A DNA stretch of 43,040 bases from Dehalococcoidia bacterium (GTDB taxonomy: Bacteria; Chloroflexota; Dehalococcoidia; Dehalococcoidales; BS750m-G39), in NCBI GenBank assembly GCA_011176635.1, contig DUEC01000001.1, forward strand, positions 1 through 43,040, in the 5' to 3' direction. The translations under genes were made by a program, and so were the position numbers. The notes under the pieces were generated by a model that was not told where the DNA came from, did not search any database, and saw nothing but the letters and a program-made list of their open reading frames with translations. Positions within the stretch are counted from its first letter, which is position 1; every line of letters begins with the position of its first letter. Positions 18,674-28,071 of the stretch are shown in pieces.

Positions 18674-20012
18674 AAGCCAATTGACAGTAGAGAAGAAATG
18701 GGCTGAGTTATCTCCCGAGGAAAAGCGGGAAGAGCGATTCAAGAGATGGCTTTCGCCTGATGTTAAGTTCTCCAGCCCAGAAGCCGAGAAAGCCTACAAG
18801 GCAAGATTAACGAGGATAATCGAAGCTATTCGGCTGAGGGAACCTGACCGGGTACCGGTTAATCTGCCGTCGGGATATTTCCCGACTTATTATGCTGGGA
18901 TAACGCTCCGGACGGCCATGTATGATTATGATGAACTCTGCCAGGCGTGGCTGAAGTTTATGCAGGATTTTGATATGGATACGTTTGGAGGTCCCGGTCT
19001 TGTCTTTCCAGGTAGGGTAAGTGAGCTTCTTGATACGAGAATATCGAAATGGCCGGGCCACGGTCTTCCTGCTGATGTAAGATTTCATCAGTTTGTTGAA
19101 GGCGAATATATGAAGGCGGACGAATACGATGTCTTCCTGAATGACCCGTCGGATTTTTGCCTTAGATTCTATCTGCCCCGCACATTAGGAGCTCTGGAGC
19201 CTTTCCATAGGCTTTCTCCCTTCACACATGCATTGGGGATGCCGACCAATTTTTTAGCATCGTGCACAATGCCGGATGTTCAGGCGGCGTTTCAATCTAT
19301 TGTAGATGCTGGTAGAGAACTGGGGAAATGGTGGGAGGCTGTTGAGGACTGTAGCCAGAAGGTGATGTCAGAGGGATTCCCGTCTTTCTGGGGTGGCATG
19401 GCCATGGCGCCCTTTGATACCTTCGCCGATACATTAAGAGGAACTCGGGGGATAGTCATGGATATGTACCGGCAGCCGGATAAGTTACTAGAAGCCATGG
19501 AAAAAGTAACACCCCTGAATATTGAGGGGGCAGTGTCGGCTGCCAACGCCTCCGGAGGTCCAGTAATATTTATGCCGTTGCATAAAGGTGATGATTCTTT
19601 TATGTCCAACAAGCAGTACGAGACCTTCTACTGGCCCACCTTGGAAAAGGTTATTTTAGGCTTGGTTGATGAGGGCCTCGTGCCGCTGTTATTCGCTGAG
19701 GGAAGCTATAATAGGCGTTTGGAGATTATTAAAGATTTGCCCAGGGGCGTGGTGGTGTGGCATTTTGACCAGACGGATATGGCCAGAGCCAAAGAAGTCC
19801 TTGGTGACTCCGCCTGTATCGCCGGGAATGTACCTGCCTCGCTGATATGCACGGGTACGCCCCAGGCTGTTAAAGAATACTGCCGTCAGCTTATCGAGGT
19901 TTGTGGTAAGGGTGGCGGTTATATCTTAACCGGCGGGGCAGCTGTTGATAAGTGCAATCCCGATAATCTGCGTGCCATGATGACAGCCGCCAAAGAATAT
20001 GGCACCTACTAG
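18666..20012 (+). CDS. Uroporphyrinogen decarboxylase-family protein (methyltransferase-like, COG0407 type)
   Basis: 448 aa; EAIRLREPDRVPV, GDSACIAGNVPASLICTGTPQAVKEYCRQLIEVCGKGGGYILTGGAAVDKCNPDNLRAM. Confidence 0.85.
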   Translation: MGRSQLTVEKKWAELSPEEKREERFKRWLSPDVKFSSPEAEKAYKARLTRIIEAIRLREPDRVPVNLPSGYFPTYYAGITLRTAMYDYDELCQAWLKFMQDFDMDTFGGPGLVFPGRVSELLDTRISKWPGHGLPADVRFHQFVEGEYMKADEYDVFLNDPSDFCLRFYLPRTLGALEPFHRLSPFTHALGMPTNFLASCTMPDVQAAFQSIVDAGRELGKWWEAVEDCSQKVMSEGFPSFWGGMAMAPFDTFADTLRGTRGIVMDMYRQPDKLLEAMEKVTPLNIEGAVSAANASGGPVIFMPLHKGDDSFMSNKQYETFYWPTLEKVILGLVDEGLVPLLFAEGSYNRRLEIIKDLPRGVVVWHFDQTDMARAKEVLGDSACIAGNVPASLICTGTPQAVKEYCRQLIEVCGKGGGYILTGGAAVDKCNPDNLRAMMTAAKEYGTY

Positions 20013-20158
20013 ATAGAGGGAGGCCGTCTTCTGGCATAGTAAGCTCAAGGGTTTCACTTACCTCGTGTGGGCCAACCTCCATCCTTGTGGCGGTTCTTTC
20101 TTAGGTGAGCCCTCTCTATCTTCATATCTTTGTCACGCATCGCTTCCTGTTTGGAGTA

Positions 20159-20186
20159 TTGACAAGCATAATATGGAGAGTATAAT
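20159..20186 (+). promoter_or_regulatory. Putative sigma-70 promoter (TTGACA-N16-TATAAT) for ABC transporter operon
   Basis: ttgaca 20159-20164, tataat 20181-20186; both hexamers perfect. Confidence 0.7.
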
Positions 20187-20249
20187 TGCAGTTACTAGAA
20201 CGGAATAATTTCTAAACTAAAAAGTCTCGCTGAAGAAAGGAGGCAAACA

Positions 20250-20273
20250 ATGATTCAGGTAGGGGTGAAATAG
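20250..20273 (+). other. Possible leader mini-ORF MIQVGVK*
   Basis: ATG ATT CAG GTA GGG GTG AAA TAG preceded by AAAGGAGG SD; between promoter and SBP gene. Confidence 0.35.
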
Positions 20274-20309
20274 TTTCTGGAGAATTCACAAAGGAGGCAT
20301 GTTTTAACA

Positions 20310-21908
20310 ATGAATAAGTTACTTGTTTGTTTGTTAGTGTTAGCCCTGATAGCAGTGCCCTTATTTGCTGCCTGTGATGAAGATGGTGTAACAACCACAC
20401 CGCCGACCACACCGCCGACCACACCAGCCGAAGAAGAACCGGTATACGGTGGTGTCATGAGAGTCGTTGGGGGTACCTTTCCATCGGTTGTAGGATATCC
20501 ACCGGAATTCAGCCCCACTGACAGCATATACGCCCTGCCCTGCATAGAAAGACTATGCGAATGGGATGAAGATGGGGTTCAAATCCCAGTGTTAGCTACA
20601 GCCTGGGTAGTAGACCAGGATAACCTGACCATCACTTGGTACCTGAGGGAAGGCGTTACCTTTCATGATGGGACACCCTGGAATGCCGAGGCATGCCGGT
20701 GGAACTTCCAGCTACAATTGGACGGGGGCAGGTTACCTTATGGTCAATACGTAGAGTCCCTTGAAGTTGTTGATGAGTACATTTTCAGGATGCATCTTAC
20801 GGACTACACCTGGTACATGATCGAACAATATGGGTGGGTCATGATGATTTCGCCGACAGCATTTGAAAATGCCGGCGACACTCTTGAAGAGCGTATAGAT
20901 TGGGCTCGCTCAAACTCAGTAGGGACAGGTCCCTTCCAACTTGTTGATTTTCAGCGAGATGTCATCCTCGTATACGAGGGGAATGATGACTACTGGCGGG
21001 AAGGCATGCCATATCTCGATGGTATCGAAGCCAGTTTCATTCCAGACCCCGTGACAGCCGCAGCCAAGATGGAGGCGGGAGAGGCAGATATGTGGATATA
21101 CGCGCAATCCGTACAAAGCATTCTTGACTTAGAGGAAATGGGGCTTACGGTAAACCGGGGGACTGGCCTGTCTGGTATGTTCTGGTCGCTCTTGCCTAAT
21201 TCCAGCGACCCCGACTCACCACTTGCCATTCAGGAGGTACGCGAGGCAATAGAGTATGCCATTGACCGCCCGGCCATAGCCGAGATGCTGGGATTCGGCG
21301 AGTATGAACCTCTTCATCAGATAGCTTCCCAAGATTGGCCGGGTTATGTTGAGGGTTATGACCCCCGACCGTATGATCCGGCGATGGCCGAACAGTTGCT
21401 GGCTGATGCGGGTTACGCCGGTGGCTTCGAGATCTCGATAATGGCCACGGATGCAGCACGTGATGCTGTCTCCGCTTTACAGGCTTATCTGGGTGATGTA
21501 GGCATTGATGTTGAACCGGATATCGCCGACTTTGGCAGATACTTTACTGCTCTCTTTTTCACAGGCTGGGATGACCTAGTATTAGCTGCGTCTGGAATCA
21601 ACCCCGATGCCACTGACTTATTCGTCCATTTTGGCCCCACCCCGATGACCTTCATGACTGGTAACATCTATAAGTCACCCGAATACCTAGCTCTATGCGA
21701 TGAGGCGCTGGATCCCCAGTATGCAGATGCCTTTGAGGCAATGGATACGATAAGGGATGCAGTAATGCAGGCCGGTGAGGATGCTATGATTATCCCACTT
21801 TGGAGAGACCTCAGCGTGGCGGTGATGCAGTCCTATGTTCACAGCGATTATTTCATGATACACGGCGTCATCTGGACCCCGTATGACACTTGGATGGAAC
21901 CACATTAA
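20310..21908 (+). CDS. ABC transporter substrate-binding lipoprotein, family 5 (peptide/nickel/oligosaccharide type)
   Basis: Lipoprotein signal LIAVPLFAAC; TPPTTPPTTP linker; WYLREGVTFHDGTPWNAEACRWNFQ; VREAIEYAIDRPAIAEM. Confidence 0.92.
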   Translation: MNKLLVCLLVLALIAVPLFAACDEDGVTTTPPTTPPTTPAEEEPVYGGVMRVVGGTFPSVVGYPPEFSPTDSIYALPCIERLCEWDEDGVQIPVLATAWVVDQDNLTITWYLREGVTFHDGTPWNAEACRWNFQLQLDGGRLPYGQYVESLEVVDEYIFRMHLTDYTWYMIEQYGWVMMISPTAFENAGDTLEERIDWARSNSVGTGPFQLVDFQRDVILVYEGNDDYWREGMPYLDGIEASFIPDPVTAAAKMEAGEADMWIYAQSVQSILDLEEMGLTVNRGTGLSGMFWSLLPNSSDPDSPLAIQEVREAIEYAIDRPAIAEMLGFGEYEPLHQIASQDWPGYVEGYDPRPYDPAMAEQLLADAGYAGGFEISIMATDAARDAVSALQAYLGDVGIDVEPDIADFGRYFTALFFTGWDDLVLAASGINPDATDLFVHFGPTPMTFMTGNIYKSPEYLALCDEALDPQYADAFEAMDTIRDAVMQAGEDAMIIPLWRDLSVAVMQSYVHSDYFMIHGVIWTPYDTWMEPH

Positions 21909-21925
21909 GCAGTCTGAATAAGAAA

Positions 21926-21978
21926 GCCGGGTGATTCATTCTCATCCCTGGAATGGGGCCGGGGGTGAATCACCCGGC
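21926..21978. repeat. Perfect 13-bp inverted repeat (intercistronic hairpin)
   Basis: gccgggtgattca (21926-21938) / tgaatcacccggc (21966-21978), 27-nt loop, no adjacent T-run. Confidence 0.85.
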
Positions 21979-22107
21979 GCAAAGAAGAAAGTAGTAATTC
22001 TTTTTAGTAGCTAGCCTGCGGATTACTTAGACAAATCTTTGAGGTCTGGGCTGAGTACCGGTTTGTGCCTGACCAAGAAGATTTCTTAATGCCGACCGGG
22101 ATTTAAT

Positions 22108-23067
22108 ATGACAACATATATTGTCCGGCGACTGATACAGGCATTGGTCGTTCTTATCCTAGTGACCCTGATTGTTTTCTTTGTCATGCGACTACTGCCT
22201 GGCGACCCAATACTGATTTACGTGGCCCAGACTGCGGAATTAGAAGCTATGCCTCAGGAAAGGATTGATGAACTCCGGGCCGAGTTTGGTCTGGATAAGC
22301 CGATAATGGTGCAATACGCCAATTGGATGGCGGGCATTTTCCGGGGGGATTTCGGCACCTCAATATTCTACCGCGAGGATGTGGGCACGCTCATGCTTGA
22401 GCGTTTCCCCATAACCATTCACCTGACCTTGCTCTCCTTGATAGTTGGTGCCATTTTCGGCGTCCTGGCGGGGATGCTCACGGCTGTGAGGCGGGGCAAA
22501 TGGTTGGATAAAATAGTCACACCTCTGACATATGTCGGTCTAACCATCCCTGTGTTCTTGTTGGGGATATTGCTGATATACGCTTTTGGCGTCAAGCTCG
22601 GCTGGCTGCCCATATCGGGCTACACCTCGCCACTGGATGATTTCTGGTTGAGCACCAGGCAGGTGATTATGCCCGTCTTTTGTCTGGCTATTTTTGGTGT
22701 GGCGGCTAACGCGCGCCAGATGCGGTCAAGCATGCTTGAGGTTACCCGGCAGGACTATATTCGCACCGCCTGGTCCAAGGGCTTAGGAGAGCGCGCGGTA
22801 GTAATGAGGCATATGCTGAAAAACAGCCTCATCCCGGTTATTACCCTGATGGGTGTTAGTGTCAGCATCATCCTTGGCGGTTCGGTGCTCGTTGAGAGGG
22901 TGTTTGCCATTCCCGGTGTCGGCAGTTTGTTGGTCAGCAGCATTTTTGGCCAGGACTACGTAGTGGTACAGGCCATTACTTTGATCTTTGCCGTCATAAT
23001 CTTATTGGTCAATTTGATTGTTGATATATCTTATGCTTGGCTTGACCCCAGGATACGGTATGGCTAG
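22108..23067 (+). CDS. ABC transporter permease (DppB/OppB-like)
   Basis: MTTYIVRRLIQALVVLILVTLIVFFVMRLLPGDP; ARQMRSSMLEVTRQDYIRTAWSKGLGERAVVMRHMLKNSLIPVIT. Confidence 0.95.
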   Translation: MTTYIVRRLIQALVVLILVTLIVFFVMRLLPGDPILIYVAQTAELEAMPQERIDELRAEFGLDKPIMVQYANWMAGIFRGDFGTSIFYREDVGTLMLERFPITIHLTLLSLIVGAIFGVLAGMLTAVRRGKWLDKIVTPLTYVGLTIPVFLLGILLIYAFGVKLGWLPISGYTSPLDDFWLSTRQVIMPVFCLAIFGVAANARQMRSSMLEVTRQDYIRTAWSKGLGERAVVMRHMLKNSLIPVITLMGVSVSIILGGSVLVERVFAIPGVGSLLVSSIFGQDYVVVQAITLIFAVIILLVNLIVDISYAWLDPRIRYG

Positions 23068-23079
23068 CGAGCGTAGAAT

Positions 23080-23994
23080 ATGGTAGAAAAACATACCAGC
23101 GACATAGGTTTCTCAGAAGCTCCAGTCCGCGCCAGCGAGTGGCGGCGCTTTCGGCGGGTATTCTTTGAGCGCAAGCTGGTTACCTTCGGGCTGGTGGTAT
23201 TAGTGTTGATGGTGATTGCCGCCGCCTTTGCCCCGTTGCTGACACCCTACGACCCCTATGAGCTAGGAGACGCGGGTGAGTCGTTGCTTCAACCGGGCGG
23301 GGAGCACCTCCTGGGCACTGACCTTCTAGGTAGAGATACGCTAAGCCGGCTCATCTACGGCGCAAGGACGGCGCTGATGGTCGGCTTTATATCGGTTTTT
23401 ATTTCTGGCTTCATTGGTGTTCCGCTGGGGATAATTGCCGGATACTTTGGCGGCGTTATTAATATGGTCATCATGAGGGCTATGGACGCAATTATGTGCT
23501 TCCCGATGCTTTTACTGGCCCTTTTACTTGCCGCCGTGCTAAGAGAATACGATGTTATTAGTGGCATCTGGGTCGTTATCATCGCCCTGAGCATCGCCAT
23601 AATACCTGGATACGCTAGGGTAACACACGGAGTGACCTTGAGCATCAAGGAAAATGAATATATTATGGCCCAACGGGCTATGGGCTCCAGCAATATGCGC
23701 GTGATGTTTAGACATATCCTACCCAATGCCTTTCCGCCGCTGATAGTGCTGGTGACGATGCAGCTGGGGGCTTTAATCCTGGCCGAAGCCGGACTCAGCT
23801 TCTTGGGCATCGGCATTGACCCACCGGGCGCGGCCTGGGGAGCAATGGTTTGGGATGGCTATAGATATTTAGCCAACAATACGGCGCTTTGGCTGTCGCC
23901 TGGTATTGCCATTGCGCTGGTGGTATTTGCCTTCAATATGGTGGGGGACGGCTTAAGGGATGCCCTCGATCCCAGGCTCAGAGGCTTACTCTAG
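23080..23994 (+). CDS. ABC transporter permease (DppC/OppC-like)
   Basis: HLLGTDLLGRDTLSRLIYGARTALMVG; YARVTHGVTLSIKENEYIMAQRAMGSSNMRVMFRHILPN. Confidence 0.95.
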   Translation: MVEKHTSDIGFSEAPVRASEWRRFRRVFFERKLVTFGLVVLVLMVIAAAFAPLLTPYDPYELGDAGESLLQPGGEHLLGTDLLGRDTLSRLIYGARTALMVGFISVFISGFIGVPLGIIAGYFGGVINMVIMRAMDAIMCFPMLLLALLLAAVLREYDVISGIWVVIIALSIAIIPGYARVTHGVTLSIKENEYIMAQRAMGSSNMRVMFRHILPNAFPPLIVLVTMQLGALILAEAGLSFLGIGIDPPGAAWGAMVWDGYRYLANNTALWLSPGIAIALVVFAFNMVGDGLRDALDPRLRGLL

Positions 23995-24010
23995 TGATAA
24001 GGAAAAGAGC

Positions 24011-25015
24011 ATGGCGGAGTTATTGAAAGTAGAAAACCTGAAGACTCAGTTCCACACCGAGGGCGGTGTGGTCAAGGCGGTGGATGGCATTTCCTACCAC
24101 ATCGACGAGCGAGAAATAATTGGCCTGGTGGGGGAGAGTGGTTGTGGTAAATCAGTCAGCCAGCTTTCGGTGATGCAGTTAATATCCACGCCGGGTGAAA
24201 TTGTCGGCGGTGAGGTTATCTTCGAGGGACAGGACCTACTCAAGTATAAGACTCACGGACCGGAAATGCGTTCTGTTCGCGGTGCTAAGATAGCCATGAT
24301 ATTTCAGGAACCAATGACCTCGCTCAACCCGGTATTGACCATTAATCAGCAGTTAACGGAAATGCTAGAGCTACACCTGGGGATGAGCAAGAAGGTGGCT
24401 AGGGAAAGGGCAATCGAGCTACTCGGAATGGTGGGTATCCCCAGTGCCCATAACCGCATTGATGATTATCCCCATCAGTTCAGCGGCGGCATGCGGCAGA
24501 GGGTGATGATTGCTATGGCGCTTTCCTGCAGTCCAAAGATACTCATCGCCGATGAACCAACAACAGCTCTGGATGTGACCACCCAGGCACAGTTATTAGA
24601 GCTGATGAAGGATATGGTCGAGCGATTTAAAGCCTCGTTGGTTATCGTGACCCACAACCTAGGCGTTGTGGCCCGGTATGCACAGAGGATATATATTATG
24701 TATGCCGGGCGCATCGTGGAGGAAGGCACGATTAAGGATATATTCGGTAAGCCGCGCCATCCGTATACTATAGGATTGCTTAAATGCATACCCAGGCTGG
24801 ATGAGGAGGAGGGGAGGAAACTGGTCCCTATTGAGGGCCTACCGCCTAATCTGATTAACATGCCACCCACCTGTGCCTTTCTACCCAGGTGCTCTTACAA
24901 GGTCGAAAGGTGTTTTCAAGAGCCCTGGCCTCCACTCAAACGTCTGCATGACCGACACTACATCAGCTGCTATGCTAATACCGAGGAGAAGACAGGTGAA
25001 CCCACTGAAAGATGA
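24011..25015 (+). CDS. ABC transporter ATP-binding protein (DppD/OppD-like)
   Basis: [11 protein letters not shown] Walker [38 protein letters not shown] 24011 preferred over track start 23960. Confidence 0.94.
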   Translation: MAELLKVENLKTQFHTEGGVVKAVDGISYHIDEREIIGLVGESGCGKSVSQLSVMQLISTPGEIVGGEVIFEGQDLLKYKTHGPEMRSVRGAKIAMIFQEPMTSLNPVLTINQQLTEMLELHLGMSKKVARERAIELLGMVGIPSAHNRIDDYPHQFSGGMRQRVMIAMALSCSPKILIADEPTTALDVTTQAQLLELMKDMVERFKASLVIVTHNLGVVARYAQRIYIMYAGRIVEEGTIKDIFGKPRHPYTIGLLKCIPRLDEEEGRKLVPIEGLPPNLINMPPTCAFLPRCSYKVERCFQEPWPPLKRLHDRHYISCYANTEEKTGEPTER

Positions 25016-25985
25016 GGCTATTTTAGACGTCAGAGACCTGAAAATGTACTTCCCGGTTACCAGGGGCCTCCTGCGGAGAAAGGTGGCTGATGTCAAAGCT
25101 GTTGACGGTGTCACCTTTAAGATCAGGAGGGGTGAAACGTTAGGATTGGTAGGGGAGAGCGGCTGCGGCAAAACCACCATTGGCCGCTGTGTTCTCAGGT
25201 TATATCAGCCCACCAGCGGCAGTATTTTCTTTGAAGGAGAAGAGCTCTCCTCTTTATCGGAGTCAAAGATGAGGCGAATCCGCTGCAACATGGCGCTCAT
25301 TTTTCAAGACCCCTATAGCTCGCTAGACCCCCGCCAGAGCGCGGGCAGTATCGTTGGCGAACCGTTAAAGGTTCACAACTGGGTTGGCAGTCAGTCTGAA
25401 TATAACGATAGAGTGGAGCAGCTGTTTCGCCTGGTTGGGCTGGACTCCAGCATGACTGACCGCTTCCCCCATGAGTTCAGCGGTGGCCAAAGACAACGCA
25501 TTGGTGTCGCCCGCGCCCTGGCTTGTGAACCCTCTCTGATAGTCTGCGACGAGCCCATTTCCGCTTTGGATGTTTCCATACAAGCCCAGATAATCAACCT
25601 GCTAGAGGAGTTGCAGGCAGGAATAAAGGGGCTGACCTATCTCTTCATCGCCCACGACCTTTCGGTGGTCAAGCACATAAGCGATCGGGTGGCGGTGATG
25701 TATCTTGGCCACATAGTGGAAATTACCAAATCAAGAACGCTGTACGAGAACCCCTTGCATCCGTACACCAAGTCGCTGCTTTCCGCAGTGCCCATAGCTG
25801 ACCCCTTTGTGGAGGAAAAGCGTGAGCGTATTATCCTTAAGGGAGAGGTGCCCACCCCGTTGAACCCACCGTCCGGCTGTAGTTTTCACCCCCGCTGCTT
25901 CATGGCCACACCAGAGTGCAGCCAAGCGGTACCACCACTGCGCGATGTCGGTGCTGGTCACCAGGTAGCCTGTATCAGGGTTTAA
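24996..25985 (+). CDS. ABC transporter ATP-binding protein (DppF/OppF-like)
   Basis: [57 protein letters not shown] 24996 with GAGGAG SD preferred over track start 24873. Confidence 0.93.
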   Translation: MNPLKDEAILDVRDLKMYFPVTRGLLRRKVADVKAVDGVTFKIRRGETLGLVGESGCGKTTIGRCVLRLYQPTSGSIFFEGEELSSLSESKMRRIRCNMALIFQDPYSSLDPRQSAGSIVGEPLKVHNWVGSQSEYNDRVEQLFRLVGLDSSMTDRFPHEFSGGQRQRIGVARALACEPSLIVCDEPISALDVSIQAQIINLLEELQAGIKGLTYLFIAHDLSVVKHISDRVAVMYLGHIVEITKSRTLYENPLHPYTKSLLSAVPIADPFVEEKRERIILKGEVPTPLNPPSGCSFHPRCFMATPECSQAVPPLRDVGAGHQVACIRV

Positions 25986-26060
25986 CGAACATTTAATAAG
26001 TAGCCAACCAGTTATTGGCTGAGGCTAATGAACTGAATTTTTAATAAGGAGGACACACAA

Positions 26061-28016
26061 ATGAGTACATGGCATGATTATTTTAAGGAACAAGGTCACG
26101 CACCAGATTGGCCGTATCCTATCCGCTTCGACCAGGAGCAAGAAATCGACGCCGATGTCCTGGTGATTGGTGGTGGTATCGCCGGTTGCTGGGCAGCCAT
26201 CAGTGCCGCCAGGCAGGGACTGAACGTTGTCCTTGCCGAAAAAGGAGATACCGTCAGGAGTGGCGCCGGAGGCCCTGGCTGCGACCACTGGTGTGATGTT
26301 CCGGCAAACCCCCTATCCAACGTGGACCCGGATGAATGGGCACGGCACATGGCCGAGCGGCCATACTGCAACGGTATTGGCCTCCAGATACAGTGCCGTG
26401 AGAACTATGACACCCTGCTCGAACTGGAACAGATGGGAGGCAAAGTCAGGGACAGCGGTGATGAATACGTGGGCGCTCAGGGCCGGGATGAGAAGACCAA
26501 GTTCATGATTTCCCCGCGCTATACGAAAGTCCACAGTTATGTCCCGGTGGATGAAAAAACAGAGGGAAAAATCTTTGCCAGTAATCCGGAAGGAAAACTG
26601 AACAACGTGGTAATACGGGTCTGGGGGTCCACTTTTAAACCCGTATTAAAAAAGGAGTGTCAGCGCTTAGGGGTTAAAATCTTTGACCGCGTGATGATGA
26701 CCAGCCTGCTGACCGAGAACGGAGCCCAGGGCGCCCGGGTGGTCGGGGCCACCGGCCTCAACAGCCGCACCGGTGAATTCATGATTTTCAAATCCAAATC
26801 GACCATCCTGGCCACCTCCGGAGCCGGGTCGATATGGCTGATAAGCACCGAATTAGGCGGCTATTGCAACATGATGTCCCGAACCATTGCCGGCGACGGC
26901 ACCGCCATGGCCTGGAAAGCCGGGGCTGAACTGACCACGATGGAAAGCACCGGAATCGTGCGCATTGCTGTCGGCTATAAGCATAAGTGGTATACCGGGG
27001 CAGGTGACGCCAGTTATGAGAATGTTCCTATCGTAGATGCCAACGGTAAAAGAGTGCCTTTCCCGATACAGGGCTGGGTCGACGCAGGGTATATGGTCCC
27101 CAGCCCCGAAGTTGAGCAAGCCGTCCGGGAAGGGATACTCAAGGGCGAATACGCGCTGCCGTTCTACGGTGATTTTCCGGCCATGCCTGAGGTAGAGAGA
27201 AACGCTACCTGGAAGCTGATGCTGGGAGAAGAATCTACCACCAAAGTTATTACCAAAACCTTCAACGATGCCGGCTATGACCCCAGCCGGGACTTACTCC
27301 AGAGTTACCGGTATATTGAGGGTAACAGTTTAGCGCAATGGCGGGAGGCCAGTTACGGTGGTGGCATATTAGTCGACTGGGACTTGAAGACCTCTCTTGA
27401 GGGGCTGTATGCCGCCGGGACGCAGATGTTTTCCCCCGAGGACCATAGCTATGCGGCGGCTACCGGCAGGTATGCCGGCCGAAAAGCGGCCGCCTATGCC
27501 CGGCAGGTCGGTGAGCCCCAGATATCACGTGAACAGGCCGTCCTTGAGAAAGCCCGGGTTTATGCCCCGGTTAAGCGCAGCAGCGGCATGGAGTGGAAAG
27601 AGCTTCATGCCGGTATTGCCAGAGCCATGCAATATTACTGCAGTGAGTTTAAAACCGAGAGTCTTCTGAATATGGGTCTGGGCACCCTGCGAAAAATCGA
27701 AGAGGAATCAGTGCCTTTACTATTTGCTCTGGACCCACATAAGCTGATGCGCAGTCTGGAAGACCTCAGTCTTTTAACTTACGCTCAAATCGTTACCCAC
27801 GCTTCTCTGGCGCGCAAGGCCAGTAGCATCCCCCTTAATTTCCAGAGGATAGACTACCCGGCTCTGGACCCACCGGAGTGGAGGAAGTATCTTACGCTTA
27901 AGCTGGAAAACGGCAAGGTCAAAGCCGGCGAATTGCCGCTGGCCTTTTGGGGTGACATGAAAAATCAGTATGAAGCCCGTAATAAAGACTATACTGGCGT
28001 ATATAAGGGAAAATGA
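26061..28016 (+). CDS. FAD-dependent fumarate reductase/AprA-like flavoprotein (paralog 2)
   Basis: DVLVIGGGIAGCWAAISAARQGLNVVLAEKG; GTAMAWKAGAELT; C-term FQRIDYPALDPPEWRKYLTLKLENGKVKAGELPLAFW parallels paralog 1. Confidence 0.88.
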   Translation: MSTWHDYFKEQGHAPDWPYPIRFDQEQEIDADVLVIGGGIAGCWAAISAARQGLNVVLAEKGDTVRSGAGGPGCDHWCDVPANPLSNVDPDEWARHMAERPYCNGIGLQIQCRENYDTLLELEQMGGKVRDSGDEYVGAQGRDEKTKFMISPRYTKVHSYVPVDEKTEGKIFASNPEGKLNNVVIRVWGSTFKPVLKKECQRLGVKIFDRVMMTSLLTENGAQGARVVGATGLNSRTGEFMIFKSKSTILATSGAGSIWLISTELGGYCNMMSRTIAGDGTAMAWKAGAELTTMESTGIVRIAVGYKHKWYTGAGDASYENVPIVDANGKRVPFPIQGWVDAGYMVPSPEVEQAVREGILKGEYALPFYGDFPAMPEVERNATWKLMLGEESTTKVITKTFNDAGYDPSRDLLQSYRYIEGNSLAQWREASYGGGILVDWDLKTSLEGLYAAGTQMFSPEDHSYAAATGRYAGRKAAAYARQVGEPQISREQAVLEKARVYAPVKRSSGMEWKELHAGIARAMQYYCSEFKTESLLNMGLGTLRKIEEESVPLLFALDPHKLMRSLEDLSLLTYAQIVTHASLARKASSIPLNFQRIDYPALDPPEWRKYLTLKLENGKVKAGELPLAFWGDMKNQYEARNKDYTGVYKGK

Positions 28017-28038
28017 TAGTTTCAAAATCGAAACTATG
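28017..28038. repeat. 8-bp inverted repeat between flavoprotein 2 and ferredoxin 2
   Basis: atagtttc-aaaatc-gaaactat directly after the flavoprotein stop. Confidence 0.6.
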
Positions 28039-28071
28039 CCTTTTAAGTAAGTCGGATTTTTGGAGGAAAAG

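Noticed and set aside
20011-20121. agatagag...ctctatct inverted repeat after the UROD gene
   Set aside because: Arms only 8 bp and ~95 nt apart; likely chance.
20390-20432. Short tandem repeat (accacaccgccg units), considered as microsatellite/CRISPR-like
   Set aside because: It encodes the TTPPTTPPTTP linker after the lipobox, a common feature of family-5 SBPs; too short for anything else.
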